A DNA stretch of 64,000 nucleotides, taken from NCBI RefSeq assembly GCF_014284125.1, contig NZ_JACOFX010000006.1, forward strand, positions 205,367 through 269,366, given 5' to 3'. The notes beneath the pieces were generated by a model. The model did no database searches. It worked only from the letters and a program-made list of their open reading frames with translations, and was not told the DNA's origin. Each line of letters opens with the position of its first letter. The first letter of the stretch is position 1. This document shows positions 1 to 9,475 of the stretch, one piece after another. The DNA is from Undibacterium umbellatum (lineage in GTDB: Bacteria; Pseudomonadota; Gammaproteobacteria; Burkholderiales; Burkholderiaceae_D). Both the position numbers and the translations under genes were made by a program.

Positions 1-501
1 TAATTGATACTGGGCACTGGCATTGCTTTGATTCGCTGCTCTCTGAAATAATTCTTTAGCCTTGTTGTAGTCGCGTGCCACGCCATTCCCCGTAACATGC
101 AAAATTCCCAGGCTGTATTGAGCATCGGCATAGCCCTGGTCAGCAGCCTTCCTGAACCATGACGCAGCAATGCCATGATTCGACAGCATGCCTTTGCCTT
201 TGGCATACATACGCCCCAGATTTACTTGTGCCTTGACATTGCCCTTGCTGGCAGATAGTTCAAACCAGCTGAATGCCTGTTTGTAGTCTTGTGGCACACC
301 TTCACCATTCAAAAACATCAGGCCCAGATTGAATTGCGCATCGGCATTACCCTTGTCTGCAGCTGCCTTGAATGATTCAAGTGCAGATGCAAAATCACCT
401 TGCTCGTAGTAGCTGACTCCATCGTTAAAGTCGTCAGCATGTACATTGCCAGTTGCCAGCATGCATGACAGCAAGACGACAGCAGGGTTAAATTTTCGCA
501 T
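1..501 (-). CDS. SEL1-like repeat (TPR-like) secreted protein, partial
   Basis: The reading frame runs from an ATG at 501 leftward off the window edge, so only the first 167 residues are seen. Residues 1-22 look like a Sec signal peptide (MRK..., hydrophobic core, ending VHA before DD), so the protein should be periplasmic or exported. From about residue 30 on there are at least three SEL1 repeats of about 36 residues with the usual A-x-x-x-[FY]-x-x-A-A-x-x-G-x-x-x-A-Q-x-x-L-G pattern (DKGNADAQFNLG, DQGYADAQYSLG). SEL1 proteins are protein-interaction scaffolds. No enzymatic domain is visible, and no partner can be named from the neighbours. Confidence 0.85.
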   Translation of the reverse strand, partial: MRKFNPAVVLLSCMLATGNVHADDFNDGVSYYEQGDFASALESFKAAADKGNADAQFNLGLMFLNGEGVPQDYKQAFSWFELSASKGNVKAQVNLGRMYAKGKGMLSNHGIAASWFRKAADQGYADAQYSLGILHVTGNGVARDYNKAKELFQRAANQSNASAQYQL

Positions 502-621
502 GGCATGTCCTTGTTGGAAAGTAGTCAGCTCTAGCTGCTGACTGCATTTTAGCAAGCGCGTGACTGCTTTGCATTTGACTTTATGATACAGATTCGATTT
601 CCAGATCAGTCTGGTGGAAGT

Positions 622-1257
622 TTATGTCTTTCCAGATAAGGCCGCTTCCAGAACTTCAATAAATTGATGCACATGATAGGCATCGACCAGCCCATGATGG
701 ACAAAAATTGCAATCGGCAGCATCAGACGCTGATCTTGCTTGAAAAATTTGCCAACGGAGATTTTAGGTACACTGTCCTTGCGATCATATTGCCGGGCAT
801 GGGTTAGTCCGGTGAAGCTGATCCATGGGATGGCAGAGAAGTGGATGACGTCTTCACGTGCGCATTCATCATTGAAACAAAGGCCGCTGCTATTCTTGAT
901 TTTATCCATGGCGATATTTGCCCCTGCTGCGAAGGTGGCAAAATCTTCTTCATAATAAATGGGGCAAAATCCAAAAGTATGATCGGCACGCTGCACGGTT
1001 GCATTCGCGTGTATTACCTCGTAATCAAACACCTTGCCGTCTTCTATGCGGTAGCGCATGGCATCGGTGCGCATGATGGCGTTTAATATCTGATGCAGGT
1101 AAAACAGGAAGAAGGAATGCTGTTTTTCTTTGCAATACTGATAAGCCCAGGTGCAATCCACATTCAGGCTCAGGCCGTGGAAGGGTTCATCCATTTGGGA
1201 AAAGAAGGCGTAATGCTCACGCCTATTCCAGTTTGCTATATCTAACTGCTTTTTCAT
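622..1257 (-). CDS. Chloramphenicol acetyltransferase-like (CAT family) acetyltransferase
   Basis: About 211 residues, matching the usual CAT length. Family features are a start of the form NWNRREHYAFF, a PWISFTG segment, a late GKFF, and the catalytic histidine motif HHGLVDAYH near residue 187 (family HHxxxDG; here DA replaces DG). CAT trimers transfer acetyl from acetyl-CoA to chloramphenicol; many chromosomal relatives act on unknown acceptors. An open frame extends upstream to a TTG at 1332, but that extension contains the transaldolase terminator hairpin and overlaps its stop, so I chose the ATG at 1257. Whether it gives resistance is not shown by the sequence. Confidence 0.8.
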   Translation of the reverse strand: MKKQLDIANWNRREHYAFFSQMDEPFHGLSLNVDCTWAYQYCKEKQHSFFLFYLHQILNAIMRTDAMRYRIEDGKVFDYEVIHANATVQRADHTFGFCPIYYEEDFATFAAGANIAMDKIKNSSGLCFNDECAREDVIHFSAIPWISFTGLTHARQYDRKDSVPKISVGKFFKQDQRLMLPIAIFVHHGLVDAYHVHQFIEVLEAALSGKT

Positions 1258-1269
1258 ATCCGGGTCATC

Positions 1270-1298
1270 AAAACAAAAAAGGGCAGAAAATTCTGCCC
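1270..1298 (-). terminator. Rho-independent terminator after transaldolase
   Basis: A perfect palindrome (gggcagaa, then its complement, 1281-1298) is followed on the minus strand by a T-rich run at 1271-1280. It sits about 30 bases past the transaldolase stop and argues that the acetyltransferase starts only at 1257. Confidence 0.8.
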
Positions 1299-1328
1299 TC
1301 TCATCATAACCTGTCAGGTGGTTTTGAT

Positions 1329-2264
1329 TCAACGCATTGCGGCAATCATCTTTTCCAGTTTGACGGTGTCGGCACAGAAAGCACGTATGCCTTCTGACAG
1401 TTTTTCTGTCGCCATGGCATCTTCATTCAAGTCGAGACGGAAAGTCTTTTCATCCATGTTGATTTTTTGCAGGTCAGAAGAAGCCGCCAATTCCTTGCTC
1501 AGTTTTTGCGTGACATTGCCATTGCTGTCGCTGAGTTTTTGCAAAAGATCAGGGCTGATAGTCAGCAAGTCGCAACCAGCCAGTTCCAGGATTTGCGAAG
1601 TATTGCGGAAACTGGCGCCCATGACTTCGGTGTTGTAACCAAACTTGCGATAGTAAGTGTAGATTTTTTTGACGGACAAGACGCCTGGATCATCTGCGCC
1701 AAAAATTTCCTGGCCAGTCTTGTTTTTGTACCAGTCATAGATGCGGCCAACGAAAGGCGAGATCAGTTGCGCACCTGCTTCAGCGCAGGCTATCGCTTGT
1801 GCCAGGCAGAACAGCAAGGTCATATTGCAGCGTATGCCTTCTTTCTCCAATACTTCGGCGGCACGTATACCTTCCCAGGTAGAAGCGATTTTGATCAGGA
1901 TGCGTTCACGCGGTATGCCTTCAGCTTCGTACATGGCGATCAGTTGACGGCCTTTGGCAATGGTGCCAGCAGTGTCGAAAGAAAGGCGGGCATCGGTTTC
2001 CGTAGAAACGCGGCCAGGGATGACTTTTAAAATTTCCAGGCCAAAAGCAATGAGCAAATGATCAATGGTTTCATCAATGGACTTGCCAGCTGTTTCTTTG
2101 ACAGCTTTTTCAAGCAAAGGCAGGTATTCCGGCTTTTGCACGGCTTTCAGGATCAGGGACGGGTTGGTCGTCGCGTCACGTGGCGCGTAAGCCTGGATAG
2201 CCTGAAAATCGCCAGTGTCAGCGACAACAGTGGTGTATTGCTTGAGTTGTTCTAATTGGTTCAT
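1329..2264 (-). CDS. tal: Transaldolase
   Basis: 311 residues, the usual size of class 1 TalB-type transaldolase. It transfers a dihydroxyacetone unit between sugar phosphates (sedoheptulose-7-P + glyceraldehyde-3-P to erythrose-4-P + fructose-6-P) in the cytosolic pentose phosphate pathway. The frame has the N-terminal DATTNPSLI motif (residues 30-38) and the Schiff-base lysine in ILIKIAST (Lys125, equivalent to Lys132 of E. coli TalB). It lies 33 bases after the selD stop on the same strand, so the two may be co-transcribed, and it ends at a strong terminator. There is no obvious Shine-Dalgarno before the ATG. Confidence 0.95.
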   Translation of the reverse strand: MNQLEQLKQYTTVVADTGDFQAIQAYAPRDATTNPSLILKAVQKPEYLPLLEKAVKETAGKSIDETIDHLLIAFGLEILKVIPGRVSTETDARLSFDTAGTIAKGRQLIAMYEAEGIPRERILIKIASTWEGIRAAEVLEKEGIRCNMTLLFCLAQAIACAEAGAQLISPFVGRIYDWYKNKTGQEIFGADDPGVLSVKKIYTYYRKFGYNTEVMGASFRNTSQILELAGCDLLTISPDLLQKLSDSNGNVTQKLSKELAASSDLQKINMDEKTFRLDLNEDAMATEKLSEGIRAFCADTVKLEKMIAAMR

Positions 2265-2297
2265 GGTATTTGCAAAAGTGGGGGCAAAATCAAAAAA

Positions 2298-3356
2298 TCA
2301 GGGCAGGACTGTAATTAGGGGTTCACCTGTAACAATATCACCAATCACAGCAGCTTCCAAGAAGCCACCCTGACGGAAAATCCTCAAAACATCTTCTACT
2401 GCTTCAGGGGCGCAGGCGACCAGCAAGCCGCCTGAGGTTTGCGGATCGGTCAACAAGGCTTGTTGCGCGGGGCTGATCAGTGCATCAAGATTGACAGACT
2501 CACCATAGGCAGCCCAGTTGCGGGCTGAGGCACCGGTGATAAAACCATCAGTCGCCAGTTGTTCTACATTCGCCAGCAAGGGTATCGTAGTCATATTCAG
2601 ACGCGCTGCCAGTCCTGAGCCACGACAGACTTCCAGCAAATGGCCTAGCAAGCCAAAGCCGGTGACATCGGTCATGGCATGCACGCTATCAAGAGCAGAC
2701 AGGGCCTGCCCAGGTTTGTTGAGTTTGGTGGTGCTGTCTATCATGGTGTCATAGCCAGCGCTGTCCAGTACCTGTTTTTTCAGGGCAGCAGACAATATAC
2801 CTACACCCAGTGGTTTGCTGAGTATCAGTTTGTCGCCTGCTTTCGCATCCGCATTGCGCTTGACCTTGGATGGATGGATCAGACCCATGACCACCAGGCC
2901 ATAAATTGGTTCGACAGAATCGATGGTGTGACCACCAGCGATGGGTATGCCAGCTTCGGCGCAAATGCTTTCACCACCCTGGATAATCTTGCCTATGACT
3001 TCCAGCGGCAACTGATTGATGGGCATGCCGACCAGGGCCAGTGCCATGATAGGGGTGCCACCCATGGCATAAATATCTGAAATGGCATTGGTGGCAGCGA
3101 TACGACCGAAGTCAAAAGGGTCGTCCACAATGGGCATGAAAAAATCGGTGGTGGCGATCAGTGCCTGCTCATCATTGAGTTTATAGACAGCTGCATCGTC
3201 TGCAGTTTCTATGCCGACCATGAGGGCTGATGGCACAGGAAAGCCCGAAGATTTTTTTAGTATTTCGGCAAGTACGCCAGGCGCAATCTTGCAACCACAG
3301 CCACCGCCATGCGAAAAAGAGGTGAGTCGAACGGGTGCGTCAGTTTCTTTGCTCAT
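2298..3356 (-). CDS. selD: Selenide, water dikinase (selenophosphate synthetase)
   Basis: 352 residues, full length. It makes selenophosphate from selenide and ATP, the selenium donor for selenocysteine tRNA and for 2-selenouridine tRNA modification. The N-terminal active site SHGGGCGCK carries Cys20 and Lys23, matching catalytic Cys17/Lys20 of E. coli SelD; this is therefore the Cys form, not the Sec form. Further AIRS-family features are the DD pairs (ETADDAAVY) and GFGLLGH. No selA, selB or mnmH lies in the window, so which selenium pathway it feeds cannot be told here. Confidence 0.95.
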   Translation of the reverse strand: MSKETDAPVRLTSFSHGGGCGCKIAPGVLAEILKKSSGFPVPSALMVGIETADDAAVYKLNDEQALIATTDFFMPIVDDPFDFGRIAATNAISDIYAMGGTPIMALALVGMPINQLPLEVIGKIIQGGESICAEAGIPIAGGHTIDSVEPIYGLVVMGLIHPSKVKRNADAKAGDKLILSKPLGVGILSAALKKQVLDSAGYDTMIDSTTKLNKPGQALSALDSVHAMTDVTGFGLLGHLLEVCRGSGLAARLNMTTIPLLANVEQLATDGFITGASARNWAAYGESVNLDALISPAQQALLTDPQTSGGLLVACAPEAVEDVLRIFRQGGFLEAAVIGDIVTGEPLITVLP

Positions 3357-3416
3357 GAGACTTATACTTTTTTGCGTTGGTCAGAAGCTGTTGATTATAC
3401 GCCTAGCCTATAAGTA

Positions 3417-3449
3417 TAAAAAAAGCGACCACCAAAGTGATCGCTTTTT
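3417..3449 (-). terminator. Rho-independent terminator after rhlE
   Basis: A stem of AAAAGCGA-x-CAC with its complement around a CAAA loop (3421-3448) is followed on the minus strand by seven Ts. It lies about 65 bases past the helicase stop. Confidence 0.7.
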
Positions 3450-3513
3450 CATGATATTGCTTATGCAGCAATGTCTATGTTACTTGCTCTACTGAGTAAA
3501 GCTACATGGCAAA

Positions 3514-4977
3514 TCAGTAGTCGCCAAATGTACGACGTGCACCACTATCGTTAGAGCGGTTGCCTTTGTAGCCGCCGCCTTCTTTACGTGGACCAGCGCT
3601 GGTACCAGTAGAAGCGCCAGCTGGCTTGCTAAAGCTGCGTTGACCTGGTTTGTTATTGCCGTAACCACCGCCACCACCTGCGCCAGCGCCTGTTTTACGG
3701 GCGTCACCTGGTTTCCAGCCGTTAGGTTTGCGTGCAGCAGAGCGTGCTGGTGCGGCAGATTTCTTAGGTTCAAAACCTTCGATGACATCAACAGGGATCA
3801 ATTGCTTGGTGAAGCGTTCGATACGTTTGACGTGCATGCCTTCAGCATGGTTCACCAGGGAAATCGCCAGACCTTTACGACCAGCACGACCAGTACGGCC
3901 AATACGGTGGACATAATCTTCCGGGAATTTAGGCAAATCGTAGTTGAATACGTGCGTAATCGCAGGAACGTCAATACCACGGGCAGCAACGTCAGTTGCT
4001 ACCAGTACACGTACCGTGCCACGGCGCAATGCGTCCAGAGTGCGGTTACGCGCACCTTGGTGCATGTCGCCATGCAGGGCAGCAGCAGCGAAACCAGCGA
4101 TGTTCAGGCGGTCAGCGATCGTGTCTGCATCACGTTTAGTGGCTGTAAATACAACTGCCTGGTCAACGGTAGTGTCGCGCAGGAGATGATCAAGCATGCG
4201 GTTTTTGTGTGACAGGTCATCCACAAAGTGAACGCGTTGCTGAATGTTTTCATGCTTGCTGGCAGAACCGGCGATCTGTATGACCAGAGGCTCAGTTGTG
4301 ATGCGTTTTGCCATGTTACCAACGACGCCATCCAGTGTTGCGGAGAACAGCATAGTTTGACGTGTAGGAGGTGTGGCAGCGACGATTTTTTCGATATCGT
4401 CGATGAAACCCATGTCCAGCATGCGGTCAGCTTCGTCCAGAACCAGCATTTGCAGTTCAGAAAAGTCGATCTTGCCAGATTCCATATGGTCGATCAAACG
4501 ACCAGGTGTTGCCACCAGGATTTCTGGATTGCGGGACAGCAATTGCATCTGTTTAGGATAAGGCATGCCACCCAGGATGGATACTGCCTTGATACGGCGG
4601 GAATAGGCGCTGTATTTGTCAGTTGCTGTAGTGACTTGCAAAGCCAGTTCGCGGGTTGGAGTCAACACCAGCATTTTTGGTTTTGCAGCAACGAAACGTG
4701 GTTTGTCGCCACGTGAACGGGCAGCCTGGCGTTCTTGATTAGGGGTTTTGCTGGTGGCAGCGTCGTAGCTGACAACTTCAGCAGTAACCAGTTTATGCAA
4801 AGCAGGCAGCATGAAAGCGGCAGTTTTGCCGGAGCCGGTCTGGGATGAGACCATCAGGTCACGACCTTCAATCGCGGCAGGGATTGCCTGTTCTTGTACC
4901 GAAGTTGGCTTGGTGTAGCCAGAATCAGTCAGAGCGCGGATGATATTGACGTGTAGACCTAGTGCTTCAAAACTCAT
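3514..4977 (-). CDS. rhlE: DEAD-box ATP-dependent RNA helicase, RhlE type
   Basis: 487 residues from the ATG at 4977, which follows a GAAAGAA ribosome site; an open frame 10 codons longer adds only an unrelated leader. Motifs in order: F-x-LGL start, Q motif (residues 23-30), Walker A SSQTGSGKT (44-52), PTRELA, GG, TPGR, DEAD, SAT, and HRIGRTGR. The C-terminal 80 residues are basic and glycine-rich with Lys/Arg/Gly stretches, as in RhlE proteins that bind structured RNA. Its likely role is RNA remodelling in ribosome assembly or RNA decay. A 420-base gap upstream with a GC-rich hairpin (5097-5117) may be a regulated 5' leader. Confidence 0.92.
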   Translation of the reverse strand: MSFEALGLHVNIIRALTDSGYTKPTSVQEQAIPAAIEGRDLMVSSQTGSGKTAAFMLPALHKLVTAEVVSYDAATSKTPNQERQAARSRGDKPRFVAAKPKMLVLTPTRELALQVTTATDKYSAYSRRIKAVSILGGMPYPKQMQLLSRNPEILVATPGRLIDHMESGKIDFSELQMLVLDEADRMLDMGFIDDIEKIVAATPPTRQTMLFSATLDGVVGNMAKRITTEPLVIQIAGSASKHENIQQRVHFVDDLSHKNRMLDHLLRDTTVDQAVVFTATKRDADTIADRLNIAGFAAAALHGDMHQGARNRTLDALRRGTVRVLVATDVAARGIDVPAITHVFNYDLPKFPEDYVHRIGRTGRAGRKGLAISLVNHAEGMHVKRIERFTKQLIPVDVIEGFEPKKSAAPARSAARKPNGWKPGDARKTGAGAGGGGGYGNNKPGQRSFSKPAGASTGTSAGPRKEGGGYKGNRSNDSGARRTFGDY

Positions 4978-5396
4978 GAATTTCTTTCGTGATTGGAACA
5001 TTTGCAAAATGCGGCAGCAATGCCAAGCTCACCGACGATAAGGCCAGTTTGCAGCATGTTTTGCCGGAACGATTGCTTCTGTTCCCGTATAAATTAGCGC
5101 GTTGCTAACGAACGCGCGCAACAATGCAGCGCCAACCAAACGAAATGAACACAGAAAATCCAACAAGGGACGACAATGAAATTTCGGCACAAAAGCTTTG
5201 CGCCGGGATGATGTCTATGGATTACTACCAGACATGCGAGGCGGGAGGGCTTTTACATGCACCATCCTGAGGATGTGCACAGGCTTGCGATGCTACTTGG
5301 TTCTACGCTGAAATTTATATTGCAGCGCAAAAAACGGAACTATACAGGATTTTTCAGGAAAAAGCAGCCAGTTTCTAAGAAAATCTTGCTCATGCC
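4978..5396. other. Gene-free gap upstream of rhlE
   Basis: I find no convincing gene here. It must hold the rhlE promoter and leader on the minus strand. Two inverted repeats are visible: gcgcgtt/aacgcgc at 5097-5117, and an imperfect hairpin tgcaccatcc/ggatgtgca at 5258-5279. Neither is followed by a T run. An 11-codon frame at 5176 with a fair ribosome site is too short to support. Confidence 0.5.
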
Positions 5397-6566
5397 TCAA
5401 AATAAACGCCAGCAAAAGTGTTGCCAGTAAAAGTCGGCATTTCCACGCGCATCAAAGCGAAAACGTTTTTCTTGCCAGCCGAGAGCGAACAAGGATAGCA
5501 CCTGATCATAATAGGCATCCGGCTTGATGGCTTGTGCTTGCAGGCGCAGTTGCTGTTGCACCAGCGTTTTTTGTACGCCGTTGATTTGCAGCAGGGGCAA
5601 TAGGGCGGCACTGAATCCGCTGGAGCCCGGCCCACTAATCTCGCCGCTGAGGATGTCGATAAACTCTGGCGGATAACCCTTGCTATCGACAAGTTGCAGC
5701 ATGGGGCGCAGCAATTTAAGCAGGTTAGCTCTTTCCGCATCCTGGCTGGCCATCATGCCTGCCCAGAGATAAACCCGGATGGCGTTATAGCCACCCTGGC
5801 CTTTTTCCGCGCCCTGGCTATCTGGCAAGAAGCCTTTTTGCGCATCGTAAATAATCCAGTCGGCAGCATAGCCCTTGGGCGCGCTGCCTGCGATGAGACG
5901 CATGGCCGGAGCTAACATGCGCTTCCAGCGTTCATCGCTTTCTTTTTGTTCAAACCAGCGCAACAAGGGCAGGGGCAGGTAGCTGGCATTCAGCTTCCAT
6001 TGATTGTTAGGCAGATTGAAGCCAGTCGGGGCTGGTAACAAGCTCAGCCCCAGTCCTGGCAGTTCGGCGGTTTCTTCATTCAGTATTCTTAGTGCCAGCA
6101 AGCTCGATAGGGCAGAATAACGCTTGTCTTTCCAGACTTCTCCAGCGACACCCAGACTATAGGCTATCCACAAATCAGCATCAGAAGCCGGGTTCTTATC
6201 GATGACGCCCCAACTATTGTCTTCACGTTGTCCCCATTGCCAGGCGGGCAGGCGAGCTGTCAGGTCACCGGCTGACAGGTTGTTCTCGGTCCAGGTCAGA
6301 ATGCGTTGAAAAGCGGCTTTATCATTGGCACTCAGGGCAAAGAACAGGGCGTACGCCTGCCCCTCGGAAGTCGTGGGCTTGCGTGGGCCGCTATGGTCGA
6401 TTACTCGGCCGTCCTCAGCGATGAAAGTTTTTTTGAAGTGATCCCAGGCAGGCCAGGGATCATTGCATGAAGCTGCCAGTGCAACACCGGGCAGCATCAG
6501 CCAGCAGCTGAAAAAAATCAGCAAGCACTTGTAAAGCCGGGATAAGTCGTTCAAGGTGTTGAACAT
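5397..6566 (-). CDS. Glycoside hydrolase family 8 endoglucanase (BcsZ/CelC-like)
   Basis: 389 residues. Residues 1-32 form a signal peptide (hydrophobic CLLIFFSCWLMLPGVALA ending near Ala-Ala-Ser), so it is periplasmic or secreted. The GH8 fold shows in TSEGQAYALFFAL with the acid catalyst Glu68, and ASDADLWIAYSL with the aspartates at 129 and 131. BcsZ enzymes cut beta-1,4-glucan and accompany cellulose synthase operons; here no bcsA, bcsB or bcsC is adjacent, so this is an orphan copy. It is flanked by fabI and rhlE on the same strand with sizeable gaps and is probably transcribed alone. Substrate is inferred from family. Confidence 0.88.
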   Translation of the reverse strand: MFNTLNDLSRLYKCLLIFFSCWLMLPGVALAASCNDPWPAWDHFKKTFIAEDGRVIDHSGPRKPTTSEGQAYALFFALSANDKAAFQRILTWTENNLSAGDLTARLPAWQWGQREDNSWGVIDKNPASDADLWIAYSLGVAGEVWKDKRYSALSSLLALRILNEETAELPGLGLSLLPAPTGFNLPNNQWKLNASYLPLPLLRWFEQKESDERWKRMLAPAMRLIAGSAPKGYAADWIIYDAQKGFLPDSQGAEKGQGGYNAIRVYLWAGMMASQDAERANLLKLLRPMLQLVDSKGYPPEFIDILSGEISGPGSSGFSAALLPLLQINGVQKTLVQQQLRLQAQAIKPDAYYDQVLSLFALGWQEKRFRFDARGNADFYWQHFCWRLF

Positions 6567-6655
6567 GTGGGAGATGTATTCATTTTACAGCGGCATTGCA
6601 TGAGGGAAAGATCAATCTTATGCCTTCATGCAATGCTTAAACTGGCACAGGCCGA

Positions 6656-7450
6656 TTACTTATTGTAGGAATCAGCGTTGAGGCCCATGACATGCGAGAA
6701 GCCGCCATCGACGTAAGTGATTTCACCAGTAATACCGTTTGCCAGTGGCGACAGCAGGAAGGCCGCTGTATTGCCCACATCTTCAATTGTCACATTGCGG
6801 CGCAGAGGTGCGTGCTCGGCAACAAAGCCCAGCAGTTTGCCAAAGTCCTTGATGCCGCTGGCAGCCAGGGTTTTGATAGGGCCAGCGGAGATACCATTGA
6901 CGCGTATGCCTTTTTTGCCCAGGTGTTCTGCCAGGTAACGTACCGATGCTTCAAGTGATGCCTTGGCCATGCCCATGGTGTTGTAATGCGGGATGGCACG
7001 GATAGCACCCAGGTAAGACAGGGTCAGCAGGGCCGAGTCTTCACGCAGCAGTGGCAGAGCAGCTTTTGCCATGGCCGGGAAACTGTAAGCAGAAATGTCA
7101 TGCGCAATGCGGAAAGCTTCACGGGAGAACCCATCGAGGAATTCACCGGCAATTGCTTCGCGTGGTGCAAAGCCGATAGCATGTACCAGGCCATCAAGCT
7201 TGTCCCAGGATTTGCCCAGGTCAGCAAAAACCGCTTCAATTTGTTCGTCGCTGGCGACGTCGCAATCAAAGATCAGTTTGCTATCGAATTCAGCCGCAAA
7301 ATCAGTAATCCTGTCTTTGAAACGTTCGCCTACATAGGTAAATGCCAGTTCAGCGCCTTCGCGTTTGCATGCCTGGGCGATGCCGTAAGCGATGGAACGA
7401 TTGGACAGCAAACCGGTGATCAGAATTTTTTTGCCTTGCAGAAATGCCAT
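6656..7450 (-). CDS. fabI: Enoyl-[acyl-carrier-protein] reductase (NADH)
   Basis: 264 residues from the ATG at 7450, preceded by CTGGAG at proper spacing; a 15-codon upstream extension lacks family similarity. FabI does the last reduction of each fatty acid elongation cycle. The atypical short-chain dehydrogenase layout is clear: [11 protein letters not shown] nucleotide-binding loop (residues 13-23), AIGFAP (91-96), Tyr146, and the catalytic Tyr156-x6-Lys163, all at the same numbers as E. coli FabI. Triclosan-type inhibitors act on this enzyme; Gly93 and neighbours are of the sensitive form. Confidence 0.96.
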   Translation of the reverse strand: MAFLQGKKILITGLLSNRSIAYGIAQACKREGAELAFTYVGERFKDRITDFAAEFDSKLIFDCDVASDEQIEAVFADLGKSWDKLDGLVHAIGFAPREAIAGEFLDGFSREAFRIAHDISAYSFPAMAKAALPLLREDSALLTLSYLGAIRAIPHYNTMGMAKASLEASVRYLAEHLGKKGIRVNGISAGPIKTLAASGIKDFGKLLGFVAEHAPLRRNVTIEDVGNTAAFLLSPLANGITGEITYVDGGFSHVMGLNADSYNK

Positions 7451-7725
7451 GTTGACTCCAGGTAGGGCCGCATCAAGTCTATGGCCGGTCGGCAAAATGC
7501 CAGGCTAAACCTGCCCTTGATACGTTTTAAAATTTTTTGATACTGCACAAAGTGAGACTGGCCAACTTGTGCCCATACTCACAGTAGGTCGGAATTGTAG
7601 TGGCTAAGACCAAAACGGGCAAATATTAAGTGTGCTGCGATGGCAATAATGAACTTAATTTGGCAATTCCGGGCAATATTGGTACTGCAATTGCCCAGTT
7701 TTTGACTGAATGACTATCAATGCAG

Positions 7726-9312
7726 TTACTTATCTTGCTGGTTTGAAGTCTCCAATTCCTTCAATTGTTGCTCTGCATGCTTGTTGTCAGGATTTAATTT
7801 CAAGGACTGGCGGTAATTGACGATGGCCAGATCTTTGTTGCCGGCGACTTCATAAGCTTCACCCAGGCTGTCAAAGGCATTGAAGCTGTCCGTTGATAAG
7901 TGGGTGTTCAGTCTGAAAATCGCCAATGCTGCCTTGAGTTTATTCTGGCGCAATAATTCATAGCCCCAGGCATTCAAATCACTATCTTTAAGAACAAATT
8001 CTGGATTCAGTTTATGCAGGCTGTCATACAGCGCTTCGGCTCCCTGAAAGTCTTGTTTTGCCAGTCCCTGTATAAAACCGGAGCGTGTTGGCAGGGCACC
8101 TGGCAGGGCAGGCCGGTGTTGCACATACATCATATGTGCAGGCGCGCCATTTTTGACTGGCGTCGTTTGCAAAAAGCGTTCGCTTTCTGTGTTGGCTTTG
8201 AGCTTTGCATTGAGAAATTCCAGCACATAGCGGCTGACCCAGGAATGTGCTAAACCTATTTCTTTACGCGTGTATTCAGAAAAATGCAGATCGGATCCCA
8301 TGCGCAAGCTATCTGAAGCAAAGTCGACATGCTGCATCCATGGCATGGTGATTTTAATTAAATCCATGTATTTCATGCTATTGAGTGCTGAATAAGACAT
8401 GTCCTGGTTACGCTGGCTCAGTTCTTCCAGTGATTCATTTCCCCTGTGTATAAACAACGTCGGTACCGTGATTGATACTGCAGGAATCTGTTTGGCAAAT
8501 TCAGTGAAACGGCGCAAGGAACCATCAAGGCTAATCAGGGCAGAAATGCGGCTGTCTCTTGAGGCTGCAACAAAGTTGGCCATGCCGCCCCAACTGAAAC
8601 CCATTACGGCAATTTTGGATAAATCTGCTTCAGGTACGGTCGACGCATAGGCGAGTAAAAATTGTATATCTCTGGCCTGGGCATCAAGGCCAGCCATATC
8701 GATGCTCACATTATTTGTCAGCGGGCCCTGGCTGGCGCTGGAAATAACGATGTAGCCATGGCTGGCCAGGTATTCAAAGTTATCGACGTTCTCCATCGCT
8801 TCGCCACCAGCGCCGGGGGCATAAATCAGGACAGGGTATTTGCCACTGGCTGGGGATGTGCCCTTGCTTGCACGCATGACAGCCTGGACTTCTGCATTGC
8901 CACGCTCGTTGCCAAATACGCGTAGTACTTTGTCAGTCTTTTCCTTGAGCTTACGCTCGATTTCAGCGCCAGGCAGCTGGAAGTCAGGCCTGGTCTCGGT
9001 CGTTCTCAGATAATCAATGAAACGCAGGGGCTTGCCTGGTTTATCTGAGGGATACCAGATCAGGGTTTGTACCGGGCGGGCACGTTCAGTTTTGATCGCT
9101 TCGCCAGTGACCAGATCATGCTTGCCCTTCATGGAGCGGCTGAAGTCATATTGCTGCACCAGGCGAAAACCGACAGCGTGTTTGCCATAGGCATTGGCGA
9201 GCTGGAAATTTGGTTCGGTGGTATTGGCTGAAGCCAATGTTGCTGCGAACAGGCAAAAGCCACTGGCGGCTTTTGCAATATGGCGCAGAAAAAATGAAGG
9301 CTGGCGTAGCAT
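7726..9312 (-). CDS. Exported alpha/beta hydrolase with C-terminal TPR repeats
   Basis: About 528 residues from the ATG at 9312. I chose that start because it gives a clean signal peptide (basic MLRQPSFFLRHIAK, hydrophobic core, ASA before NTTEP); the frame stays open to ATGs at 9396 and 9429. The hydrolase half resembles dienelactone hydrolase/PAF-acetylhydrolase proteins: IWYPSD, YAPGAGGE near the oxyanion region, and the nucleophile elbow GFSWGG. The last 110 residues hold TPR-like helices (AFDSLGEAYEVAGNKDLAIVNY). It follows tldE by 46 or more bases on the same strand and may close the peptide-handling operon. Substrate unknown. Confidence 0.75.
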   Translation of the reverse strand: MLRQPSFFLRHIAKAASGFCLFAATLASANTTEPNFQLANAYGKHAVGFRLVQQYDFSRSMKGKHDLVTGEAIKTERARPVQTLIWYPSDKPGKPLRFIDYLRTTETRPDFQLPGAEIERKLKEKTDKVLRVFGNERGNAEVQAVMRASKGTSPASGKYPVLIYAPGAGGEAMENVDNFEYLASHGYIVISSASQGPLTNNVSIDMAGLDAQARDIQFLLAYASTVPEADLSKIAVMGFSWGGMANFVAASRDSRISALISLDGSLRRFTEFAKQIPAVSITVPTLFIHRGNESLEELSQRNQDMSYSALNSMKYMDLIKITMPWMQHVDFASDSLRMGSDLHFSEYTRKEIGLAHSWVSRYVLEFLNAKLKANTESERFLQTTPVKNGAPAHMMYVQHRPALPGALPTRSGFIQGLAKQDFQGAEALYDSLHKLNPEFVLKDSDLNAWGYELLRQNKLKAALAIFRLNTHLSTDSFNAFDSLGEAYEVAGNKDLAIVNYRQSLKLNPDNKHAEQQLKELETSNQQDK

Positions 9313-9475
9313 ATATCGTTGCTTGCTTATATGCTTAAGTGAACTCTCCGAGCGGGCCATGCGTACAAAGGAAAACCACTTGCTTTGAAAATTCATGCGT
9401 CTACTTTCAAAAAAGCTGAGGCAGGCCATGTGCTATCAGTGCCCGGCTTGATTTACGACTGGCCTGTGTTCAGGA

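Noticed and set aside
7726..9312. Prolyl oligopeptidase (S9) for the exported hydrolase
   Set aside because: The fold and the GFSWGG elbow fit dienelactone/PAF-acetylhydrolase proteins; there is no beta-propeller domain.
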